Shown here piece after piece: positions 18,728 through 28,252 of a stretch of DNA of 64,000 bases (position 1 is its first letter; each line of letters starts with the position of its first letter). This DNA is from Bdellovibrionales bacterium (lineage in GTDB: Bacteria; Myxococcota; XYA12-FULL-58-9; SYDY01). The translations under genes and the position numbers were made by a program. Under the pieces are notes generated by a model. It made no database searches. It was not told the DNA's origin and saw nothing but the letters and a program-made list of their open reading frames with translations. The DNA is taken from the NCBI GenBank assembly GCA_005801425.1, contig SYDY01000019.1:33765-97764 (forward strand), in the 5' to 3' direction.

Positions 18728-19949
18728 GTGCTATCCCGCACAGCAATGCCAACGCATCGGCAACGAGAAACAGGGATCCTGTGATAACGACGAGGTTATT
18801 TGGGGAGTGCTTTGTTGTTTCAAGGGCAGCGTGGAGCGATGGGTGGATCTTGGCTTTTATTCCTAGTTTGTAGGCGGTTTTGGCCAATTCTTCAGATGTT
18901 CTCGACCGCCCGGATGTACATGGGCAAAGGTGGATTTCATGTGCGCGTGTTTTCCATGGCCGCAAAATCTCGCCGATGTCTTTGTCGTGTAGGCTTGAGA
19001 GGATAAGCGAGATCGGACGGTTTTGAGCACGTGGATCTTGTGCGAGGGCATCGATGAGCGCGTGAGCTCCAGCTGGATTGTGTGCGCCGTCAAGGAGCGT
19101 CCGATCGTCAATCCATTGGTATCTTCCAGGATTCAAATAACGGTGCAATGCCCGATCCATGGTTGCGTTTGAAGTTTCATCGGCATCGCCTGTGAGGGTT
19201 TGGTATGCCGCCATTGCCGTTGCCAGATTGTCGATTTGATATGCTGCAAGTTGATGTTTATTGACCAAAGCTGTGGCACATATGCGGGTGCACGAGGCGT
19301 CAATGATCGGGCATGCGAGATCTTGTGCACGGTTTTCGATCACAGATCGGGCTTGAACGTTTTGCTGTGCAATAACAACCGGAATACCTTTTTCTAAAAT
19401 CCCAGCTTTCTCTTGGGCGATTTCCTCGATGGAATGGCCAAGATACATCTGATGATCGAGATCGATAGGCGTTATGACCGTGAGACATTTTTGTGCCACA
19501 TTGGTTGCATCAAGGCGACCACCCAGGCCAACTTCCATGATCCTCCACTTTGTGTTTGCGCGCTTAAATTCTAAAAATGCTATGGCGGTGATGCATTCAA
19601 AAAATGTAGGCAATTCGTTGCAAGCAAGTTTGATTGATTCATAGTGGGAGACGGCGTGATCTTGTGTTATTTCTTCGCCATTCACCCGAATGCGTTCTGT
19701 GAATCGTAAAAGATGGGGTGATGTGAACAATCCCACCGAATCGCCGTGTTCTAAAAGAGCGGCTTCTAAGAAACGCGACGTGGAGCCTTTTCCGTTGGTT
19801 CCCGCGACTACAATTGTTTTTGAATGGTGTTCGGGATGTTCCAAACGCCCAAGCAGATCGCGCATACGCTCTAACCCGAGGGTAAATCTCCCTGTGCCCC
19901 TGGGATAGATGGATTGAAGCATGGCGATGTAGGCGGCTGAGGACTCCAT
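18705..19949 (-). CDS. folC: Dihydrofolate/folylpolyglutamate synthase FolC
   Basis: A Mur-ligase-fold enzyme that adds glutamate to dihydropteroate or folates. It has the ATP loop 'IVVAGTNGKGSTSRFLE', 'GLFTSPHLLRFTERIRVNGEEI' (part), and the 'LGGRLDATNV' segment. The ATG at 19949 (MESSAAY, 414 residues) fits the family; the frame is open a further 30 codons. It precedes the trpE-G-D run on the same strand. Confidence 0.94.
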   Translation of the reverse strand: MESSAAYIAMLQSIYPRGTGRFTLGLERMRDLLGRLEHPEHHSKTIVVAGTNGKGSTSRFLEAALLEHGDSVGLFTSPHLLRFTERIRVNGEEITQDHAVSHYESIKLACNELPTFFECITAIAFLEFKRANTKWRIMEVGLGGRLDATNVAQKCLTVITPIDLDHQMYLGHSIEEIAQEKAGILEKGIPVVIAQQNVQARSVIENRAQDLACPIIDASCTRICATALVNKHQLAAYQIDNLATAMAAYQTLTGDADETSNATMDRALHRYLNPGRYQWIDDRTLLDGAHNPAGAHALIDALAQDPRAQNRPISLILSSLHDKDIGEILRPWKTRAHEIHLCPCTSGRSRTSEELAKTAYKLGIKAKIHPSLHAALETTKHSPNNLVVITGSLFLVADALALLCGIARDPPVDG

Positions 19950-20005
19950 AGGGCCATCATAATACGTTAATATGGTTATTGTATCTGATTTTTTGCAGTG
20001 TCTCG

Positions 20006-20037
20006 GCCATCCGTGTGAGGACCTGCACACGGATGGC
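20006..20037 (-). other. Perfect 12 bp stem-loop upstream of folC
   Basis: GCCATCCGTGTG (20006-20017) and CACACGGATGGC (20026-20037) form a perfect 12 bp stem with an 8 nt loop, between the cyclase stop and the folC start. On the minus strand no T-run follows directly (the sequence is CGAGACACTGC before an A-run), so it is not a textbook terminator. It could be an attenuator, a processing site, an operator or a small repeat element. Confidence 0.55.
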
Positions 20038-20106
20038 AAGGCAATGATAACGAGACGCTTAAATATGATCGATAAATGACGCTGCGTGGCTAAATGATGA
20101 CACGCC

Positions 20107-22395
20107 CTATTTCGCAGTCATATTCCACACACCATCCCATGGTATTTCGGGGGGTGTGGTGAGCATCGTTTTGCATCGCGTCAGGAACATATCGGAGACA
20201 GGGTCGTTGGGTATGTGCTGGTTTCTTATTTCGGCAAATAGCGTGGAGGCTTCATTCCATTGCATGGCGCGGTACATGGCCAAGGCTTGGGCAAAGAGTG
20301 CCATGGCGTGGGTTTCTTGTTCGTTTGGTGTGCCCCTGCCTCGGATCTCATAAATTTTGACAGGTTCATGCCGTCCTACCACGCGAACGATATCTATTTC
20401 GCGTCCATAGATCGCATGTTTGGATGCTTCATACGTATCGGAAGATACCACGATATGCGTTCCGTAAACTTTGTTGATTCCTTCGAGCCGTGAGGCCAAA
20501 TTGACGTGATCGCCCATCGCCGTATAGGCGAATCGAACATGTGAACCCATGTTGCCAATACTCATGGGGCCGGTCGACAAGCCGATCCCAATATCTATAT
20601 GCGGCAAATTAAATTTCGTCCATTTTGATCGCAGATCTTTGAGTGCATCAAGCATATCCAATGCGACCAGACATCCTCGCTCAGCGTGATTGTCATAGAT
20701 TGCAGGTGCACCAAAAATCGCCATGATGGCATCGCCAACATACTTGTCTAGGGTACCATCGTAGCGAAGAATAATATCGGTCATGGGGGTTAGGTAGCTG
20801 TTGAGGAGCTGTACAAGCTGTTCTGGAGAAAGTTGCTCACTGATGGTTGTGAAGCCGCGTATGTCGCTGAAAAGAACGGTACACACACGCCTTTCCCCAC
20901 CCAGCTTTAATTTCGAAGTGTCCCGTAACATTTCTTCGATCACGTTTTTATTAAGATAAAGTTGAAATGCAGAACGGATTTGGGCCTTTTCTTTCCCTTC
21001 GGTCATGTATCCGTAAATGGAAAGTGCAATAAATGTAATGATGATTTGAAGCGTTGGGATCACCGATAAAATCCAAATACCGCGAGGAAACAAAAACCCG
21101 AGATCGATGGTATAAAACAGTGCAAGTGCACATATGACGGCCATCGTTGCAGGCAGAGCACTCATGCGAGGGATTAAATATCCCATGGCAATGGCTGCGG
21201 CGAGGTAGGCCAGTGCTTCAATTAACGCAATGCCAAACCAACGATCCAGATGATGGCCATCCAAAATATTTTGAATGGCGGTGGCGTGGACGTAGACACC
21301 GGGTGTTCCTGATGAGAATGCGGTGGGTACAAGATCAATATTGAGTCCTGCAGCAGTGAAACCGAACAAAATAATTTTGTTGTTAAGAAACCCTTTGGGA
21401 ATATGCTCATCCACAATATCTGCAATGCTGATGCTTTCAAAAATTTCTTCAGGGGGTCCGTAATGGCGTAAAAGAAGTCGTCCATGGCGATCCAATGGGA
21501 TGTGACCGGTCTCTTGTCCAAGGAGTGATGCGACACCGACCAATGTTTCTGTTCCCGCAAGCATTTCAACGATGGGTTTAATGGTGGCATTCGTGGCTAC
21601 TGCGGATGTTAAAAGGGCGAGTGACGGAAAAAGTAAATTGTCATACTGAGAAAACAGGTTGAGGCGTCGTACAACACCATCGCGGTCACGTGGTGCATTG
21701 ATAAATGCAAAATGTTTGGCTTCTTGCACAAGGGCAGCGAGAGGTGCTTGTACGCCGACGGTTTTGGATACAGGGAGATCTTGAATATGTCCGTGGTTTG
21801 CGGGCTGCAGCACGCTCATTGTTTCCCCGTCATGGGTGCTTACCACGTGTTCATATAATGTGTTGATCCCCGAAGGACGAATGCTTTGTTGATCACGCAG
21901 AATTTCGTTGGGATCGATCCCTGCCATATCACTTTTACGGAAAAAATTGATGTAACCTAAAATCGTCCTCTCTTGATATTCAGCAATCGCTTCAGCCAGC
22001 ACAGTCTCCTGATGTTGATCTCTATTTTGTGCGTGATCACTGAAAACGGCATCAAAGCTGATAGCCAGGGGCTCATGTGCTGTCGCATGGGTGATAAATG
22101 CTGCGATCACCTCTCTGTTCCATGGCCATAGCCCAAATCGTGCGATGGCCTGCTCATCGATGGCAGCAATGACAACATCGGCCCCTTGTTGAGGTCTTTC
22201 GGTGCCTCGCGCGATCAATTTTTGATCTAACGTTTTAAGTTCGAGCAAATGTATGAAACCCGAATGTGAGAGAATGCCTTCGTTTGTGATATTGAGTTCG
22301 ATGGTGAGGTGCAACGAGACAGCTGCGATCCCGATGCTTAGAGCGATAAGCCATGGGATGAGCCGCATTCGAGTCTTTTTTTCTTGGTCCGTCAC
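20107..22395 (-). CDS. CHASE2-domain class III adenylate/guanylate cyclase
   Basis: A 762-residue membrane sensor. A first membrane helix (about residues 12-30) is followed by a periplasmic CHASE2 domain ('DVVIAAIDEQAIARFGLWPW' at its start), then about three membrane helices near residues 345-450. The cytoplasmic cyclase domain (about 490-670) has the metal-binding Asp residues in 'LFSDIRGF' and 'VGDAIMAIFG' and the Lys of 'DKYVGD', which favours ATP as substrate. The C-terminal 70 residues look helical and TPR-like. It is divergent from the small secreted protein gene at 22460. Confidence 0.9.
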   Translation of the reverse strand: MTDQEKKTRMRLIPWLIALSIGIAAVSLHLTIELNITNEGILSHSGFIHLLELKTLDQKLIARGTERPQQGADVVIAAIDEQAIARFGLWPWNREVIAAFITHATAHEPLAISFDAVFSDHAQNRDQHQETVLAEAIAEYQERTILGYINFFRKSDMAGIDPNEILRDQQSIRPSGINTLYEHVVSTHDGETMSVLQPANHGHIQDLPVSKTVGVQAPLAALVQEAKHFAFINAPRDRDGVVRRLNLFSQYDNLLFPSLALLTSAVATNATIKPIVEMLAGTETLVGVASLLGQETGHIPLDRHGRLLLRHYGPPEEIFESISIADIVDEHIPKGFLNNKIILFGFTAAGLNIDLVPTAFSSGTPGVYVHATAIQNILDGHHLDRWFGIALIEALAYLAAAIAMGYLIPRMSALPATMAVICALALFYTIDLGFLFPRGIWILSVIPTLQIIITFIALSIYGYMTEGKEKAQIRSAFQLYLNKNVIEEMLRDTSKLKLGGERRVCTVLFSDIRGFTTISEQLSPEQLVQLLNSYLTPMTDIILRYDGTLDKYVGDAIMAIFGAPAIYDNHAERGCLVALDMLDALKDLRSKWTKFNLPHIDIGIGLSTGPMSIGNMGSHVRFAYTAMGDHVNLASRLEGINKVYGTHIVVSSDTYEASKHAIYGREIDIVRVVGRHEPVKIYEIRGRGTPNEQETHAMALFAQALAMYRAMQWNEASTLFAEIRNQHIPNDPVSDMFLTRCKTMLTTPPEIPWDGVWNMTAK

Positions 22396-22459
22396 TTTCC
22401 ATAATATAGCCGATTCTTTGGGCTACATCGAATTACCTGTGTATTATGGGGGCGTGCGA

Positions 22460-22843
22460 ATGGCCTTGGTATTTGCTTTTTCGTTGTTTGCTCATGCATG
22501 CAGTGCTGCTCATCCTTATTTTTCCAGGACGAAATTATTGTCTGATACAACGGATACCCAGGGGCCATATCCTATTGAGGTGCGACTTGTTTCCGAAAGC
22601 GGTATTCGTGATGCCCGAACGTATGTTCGTCTGCGGGGCTCCAGCAGTTTTTCGCCGTTGCCCATGACACGTATTTCCGGTGATGCACATGATGGACTTT
22701 GGAATGTCACGTTGGCTGGTGCGCCTGTTGATACGGTGTATGAGTATTATCTTGAAGCTTCAGATCGCGATGATAGTATTGTGAGGCTTCCAAGCGATGC
22801 ACCGACGACGTGGTACACGTTTCGTGTGATGAGCAGTCTCTAA
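22460..22843 (+). CDS. Predicted secreted/lipoprotein with Ig- or FnIII-like fold
   Basis: A 127-residue protein with a short hydrophobic leader ('LVFAFSLFAHACS'); the Cys could be a non-canonical lipidation site. The rest is beta-rich ('PYPIEVRLVSESG', 'DGLWNVTLAGAPVDTVYEYY'), like the carbohydrate-binding or FnIII-type modules that follow 'ARTYVRLRG' strands. Start at ATG 22460 or GTG 22454; the longer open frame overlaps the cyclase gene on the other strand. Function unknown. Confidence 0.6.
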   Translation: MALVFAFSLFAHACSAAHPYFSRTKLLSDTTDTQGPYPIEVRLVSESGIRDARTYVRLRGSSSFSPLPMTRISGDAHDGLWNVTLAGAPVDTVYEYYLEASDRDDSIVRLPSDAPTTWYTFRVMSSL

Positions 22844-23539
22844 CTAACTAAAAAACCCGATGGCCATGCCCAAGCTTGTCGCGACGTTGTCTTGTGCGTT
22901 GACCATCAACCACCATTGGACATCGGCAAAGATACGCAGTGCAATGTCTCGTTTTACAAACCATTCAAAGCCGGGTGTAATATGTAGGGCGGGAATATTC
23001 ACGTGTGGCATGAAATCTGTACTGCCGTTTGGGGCATCGCATAGTGCAGTGTTTGTGCACTTAGACTCTGAAGGCGAAGAAAAAATTCGCTGATAAGACA
23101 CCCCCAATTGAATATAGGGCCTATAACGATCGGTTAGGATCATCCACCGCACAGCAGCGCCTGCTTGCAAGCCCAGTAGGGTGCCTTGTACTTTGGAGGC
23201 CAGCTTATCATAGGCCTGCTCAGAAGCGTTTCCAGAGGGGGAACCATACGCATACACGTTGATTGCCGCAAAGGGGACGAGCCAGAAGTGATCGGACATC
23301 ATTTTGAATGCGCCATCAAAACCCAATCGAAAGCCTGTTCGATAGCGAAAGGGCCTGTCGCTGGCTGCAAGCTGTTGATCTCCCGAGCCAACAGCAGGGG
23401 GCCGGCTGATAACCCAACCCCCCATGTCAAAGGCAAAACTGGTGTTTTTGTATTGAGCCTCGGCAGTGCCTGATGTGGCAATACTGGCCATAAAGATTGC
23501 TGCAAGGACAAGAAGACGTGTATTTATGTTAGGAGGCAT
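22844..23539 (-). CDS. Predicted outer-membrane beta-barrel protein
   Basis: About 231 residues with a signal peptide ending near 'SGTAEAQ'. The rest has alternating hydrophobic strands rich in Gly, Tyr and Trp and ends with 'ATSLGMAIGFFS', like an outer-membrane barrel C-terminus with a terminal aromatic before Ser. One Cys pair ('SKCTNTALCDA') lies in a probable loop. It abuts the convergent gene at 22843 with no gap. The exact family was not recognised. Confidence 0.7.
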   Translation of the reverse strand: MPPNINTRLLVLAAIFMASIATSGTAEAQYKNTSFAFDMGGWVISRPPAVGSGDQQLAASDRPFRYRTGFRLGFDGAFKMMSDHFWLVPFAAINVYAYGSPSGNASEQAYDKLASKVQGTLLGLQAGAAVRWMILTDRYRPYIQLGVSYQRIFSSPSESKCTNTALCDAPNGSTDFMPHVNIPALHITPGFEWFVKRDIALRIFADVQWWLMVNAQDNVATSLGMAIGFFS

Positions 23540-23662
23540 ACGCTTTGTGGTAAGCGCCAGATCGATAAAAGTCAATTCTCATGCAGTTCTCGTGCAGTTG
23601 CGAATGTGCTTTGTTTCCGGTTACGTTAGAAAGTGTGCATGTAAGTAAGAAAGGGGTCCCCC

Positions 23663-24733
23663 GTGCGTTATGTGGTACGTTTTATCGGCATTTTTGTTCT
23701 TGGGTGTCTCCCCGCGGCTTGTGCTTTTTGCATAGATAAAGTGGTTCCGCAGCCTGCCATTGAGCATACGACGTTCTGTGCGCAATATTTACAAGAGGGT
23801 AAATTGGCCGAGGCAGAATCTCGCTGCCGATTGGCCATTGAGTATGCGCCAACCTATGCGGAGCCTTACAATTTGCTTGGCGCTCTCGAATACACACGGG
23901 GTCGCAAAGATCTCGCCCGCGATTACTATAAAAAGGCATTGGCGCTGCGCAATGATTTTGCCGAGGCGCACAACAATATGGGCGTTCTTATCTTGGAAGA
24001 CGGCGAAACGGGTTTTGCCTGTGATCAGTTTCGTGCGGCCCTTGAAATTGATCCTGGCTATATGGACGCGCGTATTAATCTCGCTCGTTGCTATTATTCA
24101 AGCAAGGAAATCGAACGTTCACGCAATGAATACATGAAATGCATGGAAATTGATCCAAGATCGTGTGATTGCCGCATGGGCTTGGGGGTTGTGGCATTGC
24201 AACAAGAACGTTTTCAGGAAGCAAAAACGCAATTCCAGAGCCTTGTTGAGATTTGTCCCAATTCGGCAGAAGGATTTTTTAACTTATGTGTCACGTACCA
24301 TCGCTTAAATCGGTGCGGCGATGCAGTGGGCGCTTGTATGAGTGCATTGGCCATCAAACCTGATTATGCAGAAGCGCGTGCCAATCTGACTGCGGCGTAT
24401 GAGTGTTCGGCACTTGAAGACAAAGCAGTTGCGGGTTACGTGCGCCGGCTTATTGCCGATCCGGGCAATCCAGAGCTTCATTTTAATCTTGCAGCGGCAT
24501 ACGAAGAGAAGGGGCTTCTTGATCGAGCACTCACCGAATATCTCAACGCGATCAAGCTCGATCCCAACCATGTTTTGGCATATTACCGCGCAGCGCGTTT
24601 GTATGATCAGCAACTTCGCTCTGCCGAAACCGTTGAAGCGTGTAAAGGTTTTGTTGACAGGGTTCGTGGTGATGAGTTTTCTGAAGAGAAGCGTTGGTGT
24701 ACCGGACGTATTCAGGAACTTCAGTACAAGTAG
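23663..24733 (+). CDS. TPR-repeat protein, secreted or lipid-anchored
   Basis: A 356-residue protein with a hydrophobic leader (lipobox-like 'LPAAC' or 'VLGC') followed by about eight tetratricopeptide repeats, recognisable by 'AEPYNLLGALEYTRGRKDLA', 'AEAHNNMGVLILEDGE' and 'PELHFNLAAAYEEKGLLDRA'. It is unusually rich in Cys for a TPR protein. GTG start with an AAGGGG just upstream. It is followed after 12 bp by the FHA protein, so both may form one envelope assembly or signalling unit. A role such as pilus biogenesis is possible but not shown. Confidence 0.85.
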   Translation: MRYVVRFIGIFVLGCLPAACAFCIDKVVPQPAIEHTTFCAQYLQEGKLAEAESRCRLAIEYAPTYAEPYNLLGALEYTRGRKDLARDYYKKALALRNDFAEAHNNMGVLILEDGETGFACDQFRAALEIDPGYMDARINLARCYYSSKEIERSRNEYMKCMEIDPRSCDCRMGLGVVALQQERFQEAKTQFQSLVEICPNSAEGFFNLCVTYHRLNRCGDAVGACMSALAIKPDYAEARANLTAAYECSALEDKAVAGYVRRLIADPGNPELHFNLAAAYEEKGLLDRALTEYLNAIKLDPNHVLAYYRAARLYDQQLRSAETVEACKGFVDRVRGDEFSEEKRWCTGRIQELQYK

Positions 24734-24745
24734 GGCATTTCATCA

Positions 24746-25762
24746 ATGATAAGGTTAACTGCGGTTATAGAGCTAGAAGGTCAGGCGCCGCGCGCTTTGA
24801 CGTATGAGTCCAACGCGACGTCGATCATCTTAGGTCGTGACGAGAGCGCCGACTTTCGCATCCCATTATCGACGGTATCTAGGCAACATATTCGTATTAC
24901 CGAAACGGATGGCGTGCACTTCATCGAAGATCTTGGTTCTACCCATGGCACGATGCTTAATGGAATCAAGCTTCGCGCCCATGACAAGGCCATTCTTAAC
25001 GATGCTGCAATCATCGAAGTTACTCGCGCGAAGATCACATGCAGCATTGCGCGTACACGTGTGGCCGTGGCCGATGGTGCTGAAGGTACGCAAGTGATTG
25101 CAGCGCGTGCCGTGGAAGGAATTTTGGGTCGACTTGGTGAAGCGCATGGCGAAGGACCTTTTTTGCGTGTTGTGGCTGGGCCTGACGAAGGTCGGCGCTT
25201 GGTGCTCTCGGGCACGGGTTCCGAATGGAGTATTGGACGATCGCGTGATTGCGAATTCATGTTTGACGATCAAAATATTTCGCGCAAGCATGCAATCATC
25301 CGCAAGGATTGGCATGGTTTTTTGATCGAAGATGCGGGATCGCGCAATGGTGTGTTGATTGCAGGCAGGCGCATTACGCAGCCGCGTCGTATGCGTGATC
25401 GCGATGAAATTACCGTGGGTCCTCTGCGCTTGCTTTTTATTGATCCCGACGCCGAGCTTCTTGAGGCGCTCAAAGAGGTTCCAGGTTTTGAAGTGAATGA
25501 TCCACCCTCTGAACTCGAGCCTGATCTGTCTGTGATGGGATCACCGGGATCTGATCAGGTTTCATCTTCTGCATTGAACCCCGTGAGCTCAGCGCAGTCC
25601 CCTGTACCTCTCGCCGAAGAGGCATCGAAATCGGACAGTGCGAATGTTTCTTCAACATCGATGGCGAAACGTTTCAATATCCCTGTCGAATGGATCATCG
25701 CAGGGGTTGTGGGCATTGTGACGATTGTGCTCGCCATGTTTATTTTGGCGGTTGTGGTTTAG
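24746..25762 (+). CDS. Double FHA-domain protein with C-terminal membrane anchor
   Basis: A 338-residue protein with two forkhead-associated domains. The first (about residues 25-95) shows 'ILGRDESADFRIP', 'SRQHIRI' and 'GSTHGTMLNG'. The second (about 150-220) shows 'IGRSRDCEFMF', 'SRKHAII' and 'GSRNGVLI'. FHA domains bind phosphothreonine peptides, so it is probably partnered by a Ser/Thr kinase elsewhere. A Ser/Pro-rich linker leads to a C-terminal membrane helix ('IIAGVVGIVTIVLAMFIL'). Its last 4 bp overlap the convergent PLP enzyme gene. Confidence 0.92.
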   Translation: MIRLTAVIELEGQAPRALTYESNATSIILGRDESADFRIPLSTVSRQHIRITETDGVHFIEDLGSTHGTMLNGIKLRAHDKAILNDAAIIEVTRAKITCSIARTRVAVADGAEGTQVIAARAVEGILGRLGEAHGEGPFLRVVAGPDEGRRLVLSGTGSEWSIGRSRDCEFMFDDQNISRKHAIIRKDWHGFLIEDAGSRNGVLIAGRRITQPRRMRDRDEITVGPLRLLFIDPDAELLEALKEVPGFEVNDPPSELEPDLSVMGSPGSDQVSSSALNPVSSAQSPVPLAEEASKSDSANVSSTSMAKRFNIPVEWIIAGVVGIVTIVLAMFILAVVV

Positions 25763-26898
25763 ATACTCAACGCCTGATCTAAATCTTCAAGCAAGTCGTT
25801 GACATCTTCAATACCGACGGAGATGCGGATCAGACCATCATTGATGCCAAGCTGGGCACGGATGTGCGCGGGGATCGACGCGTGGGTCATGAGTGCAGGA
25901 TGCTCAATCAACGATTCAACACCACCCAGTGATTCGGCAAGCGCAAATATTTTAACACTTTTAAGAAAACGCTCGGCTTGGGGGAGACCGCCTTCGAGAA
26001 TAAAAGTGATCATGCCCCCAAACGCACTCATTTGGGATGCAGCGATGGCATGACCCGGATGTGTTTTAAGGCCAGGATACATCACGCGTTCAATACGTTT
26101 ATGCTCCACAAGATAGGCCGCGATGCGCGATGCATTTTCGCAATGGGCCTTCATGCGCAAAGGAAGGGTTTTCATACCGCGCAGGACAAGCCATGCATCC
26201 CAAGGTCCTGGAACATTGCCCAAAGAATTGCGCAAAAATCCGAGACGTTTGGCATGGGTATCGTTGTTGGTGCATGCAGCGCCGCCGATGACGTCGGAAT
26301 GTCCACCCATGTATTTGGTGGTAGAATGCACCACGATGTCACAACCAAGCTCAAGCGGTCGTTGTAGGATGGGTGTTGCAAACGTGTTGTCGCAGATCAC
26401 CACCAATTCATGCGCGTGGGCTTTGGTGCTTAACGCTTTAAGATCGATAATTTTAAGCAACGGATTGGACGGTGTTTCAAGCCACAAGGCTTTGGTGTTG
26501 GGCCGCAGGGCACCCTCCAGTGCGTTGACATCACCGAGATCTACAAACGTAAATTCGAGCCCATGGGTGGCCATCACTTGAGTGAAAAGACGATGGGTTC
26601 CACCGTACACATCGTCATTGCATACGATATGGTCGCCCGCTTTAAAAAGATGCATGACGGTGGCAGCCGCCGCACATCCGCTTGCAAATGCAAAGGCATG
26701 GCTGGCACTTTCTAAATCGGCGATATTGCGCTCAAGGGCTTCGCGGGTTGGATTTTGTGTACGCGAATATTCGTAGCCTGTATGTTCACCCGGACCGTGC
26801 TGAACATAGGTGGACGTTTGAAACACCGGTGTCATGATAGCACCGGTGATGGCCTCTGGATGTTGTCCTGCATGGATGGCACGTGTTGCAATGCGCAT
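25759..26898 (-). CDS. Cys/Met-metabolism PLP enzyme (cystathionine gamma-synthase/lyase)
   Basis: A 379-residue enzyme. The PLP Lys is in 'VVHSTTKYMGGHSDVIGG'; 'TPVFQTSTYV', 'YEYSRTQNPTREALE' and 'ESLGGVESLIEHPALMTH' are family hallmarks. It could be MetB (cystathionine gamma-synthase) or a gamma-lyase; the sequence alone does not separate them. The ATG at 26898 (MRIATRAIHAGQ) fits the family better than the upstream Met at 26934. Confidence 0.93.
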   Translation of the reverse strand: MRIATRAIHAGQHPEAITGAIMTPVFQTSTYVQHGPGEHTGYEYSRTQNPTREALERNIADLESASHAFAFASGCAAAATVMHLFKAGDHIVCNDDVYGGTHRLFTQVMATHGLEFTFVDLGDVNALEGALRPNTKALWLETPSNPLLKIIDLKALSTKAHAHELVVICDNTFATPILQRPLELGCDIVVHSTTKYMGGHSDVIGGAACTNNDTHAKRLGFLRNSLGNVPGPWDAWLVLRGMKTLPLRMKAHCENASRIAAYLVEHKRIERVMYPGLKTHPGHAIAASQMSAFGGMITFILEGGLPQAERFLKSVKIFALAESLGGVESLIEHPALMTHASIPAHIRAQLGINDGLIRISVGIEDVNDLLEDLDQALSI

Positions 26899-26945
26899 GT
26901 ATGGAGATGTAACGCGTGTGTGGCGTTGGTTCAATACCGGAGGAA

Positions 26946-28139
26946 TTACAGGCGGGTGGTTCCTTCCGCAAAGTCAATTTCAGCCATTTTGGCCATGACT
27001 TGCGCAGAGCCAACTTGTCCCGCAGGGTAAAAATGGAATCGATTATTTTCCTGGGGTGTAAGTTTCGATGCAATTTTTTTAGGGAGTTTCTTTTCGGCCC
27101 CGTCGTAGCACGAAATGATAACGGCCTTGGTTGTTAATTGTTGTTTGGCGACCGCTTGGGCCCAGGTCATTATTTTGACCCGATTTTCATCGGTGATGCG
27201 TTGTTTGCTGGATACCCATTTTACGAGTTTAAGGGCCGCAGTGTAGGAGGTGGCGGGGCCGCCATCGATGAGGCGTGCGATTTGTTGATAGATTTCGAGA
27301 TCGGCCTCTTTGCTATCACCCCAAAATGCGATTTCTGATTTTTTGGGCGCGTTCAGCAGTACCCACAACATATGTTCGACTTTGGTGGCTACCCGATTGC
27401 CCAAGAAATTGTCTCCCCATGATCGCAGGTGGACGCCTAAGTCGGGGATGACCATGGCATCATTTGTAGCGGCTTCTTGGAGTCCTTTTGTAATTTCTCT
27501 TTGAAATACCCATGGACTTGAAGAAACAGCGGCGACATGGGTGCCCTTCTCACGGATCGCCGTGATGACATCTTGGGTTCCGGGGACCCATGTAAATATT
27601 TGTTTGGTCTTGGATTTTAGGCCTTGCCAGAGAAAAGCGATTTTATTCTTAGGCCATTGCCGTAGGGTATAGTCGATATCTGAGAAAAGTATCTTGGACG
27701 GTCCGGGTCCGAGACGTGTGATGGATACATGTTTTAGGTGTGTTGGATCGCTGCCTGGTGGACCAATGCGCAATGTTTCATGGGGGCGGGGTGTGGGGAT
27801 GTTGGCCTGCAAGCTGAAGGCACCGTCGTGTTGTCTTACGGGGGTAAGGCTTGCTGTGACTGCTCTTCCGTTGACAGTAAGTTCAATGAACTTAGGAGGA
27901 TTGAGCGGGTGCTTAAGCTCTGGTTTGGCCCAATCATTCCAGCGCTGTAAAATGCTTTTTGGGCTGCGTATGCGTATTGAGGCTCTACGACGTGGCGAGT
28001 GTTCTCCAGGTTGTCGATGGCTTCGGCCTTGGCAGGAAAATGTAGAGGAGCCATCGCCGTTGTCTCTAAGTACAGCCTGTGTTGCGGTGGCGCTTGCCCC
28101 CCACGAAGCAACGCGACTTAAACTTTGATATGGTGCCAT
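26946..28139 (-). CDS. App1-like phosphatidate phosphatase domain (DUF2183) protein
   Basis: A 397-residue protein. Residues 170-330 match the App1 catalytic domain: 'ILFSDIDYTLR' holds the HAD-type DxDxT nucleophile motif, followed by 'VAAVSSSPWVF' and 'IAFWGDSKEADLEIY'. In yeast App1 this domain dephosphorylates phosphatidate; bacterial members are poorly studied. The N-terminal 165 residues look beta-rich. A long basic C-terminal tail (about residues 335-397) contains a conserved-looking 'AVIISCYDGAEKKLP'. AAGGAG lies 5 bp before the ATG. Confidence 0.85.
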   Translation of the reverse strand: MAPYQSLSRVASWGASATATQAVLRDNGDGSSTFSCQGRSHRQPGEHSPRRRASIRIRSPKSILQRWNDWAKPELKHPLNPPKFIELTVNGRAVTASLTPVRQHDGAFSLQANIPTPRPHETLRIGPPGSDPTHLKHVSITRLGPGPSKILFSDIDYTLRQWPKNKIAFLWQGLKSKTKQIFTWVPGTQDVITAIREKGTHVAAVSSSPWVFQREITKGLQEAATNDAMVIPDLGVHLRSWGDNFLGNRVATKVEHMLWVLLNAPKKSEIAFWGDSKEADLEIYQQIARLIDGGPATSYTAALKLVKWVSSKQRITDENRVKIMTWAQAVAKQQLTTKAVIISCYDGAEKKLPKKIASKLTPQENNRFHFYPAGQVGSAQVMAKMAEIDFAEGTTRL

Positions 28140-28252
28140 GACTTCTCCTTATGACATAAAACGCAGAGTCAGAGGTGGACCATAGCGCAATCCCAGGAAA
28201 GATCCAGGGATGGTGCGTCATAAAGGATTATTTGATGTATTTTTATTAGGCG

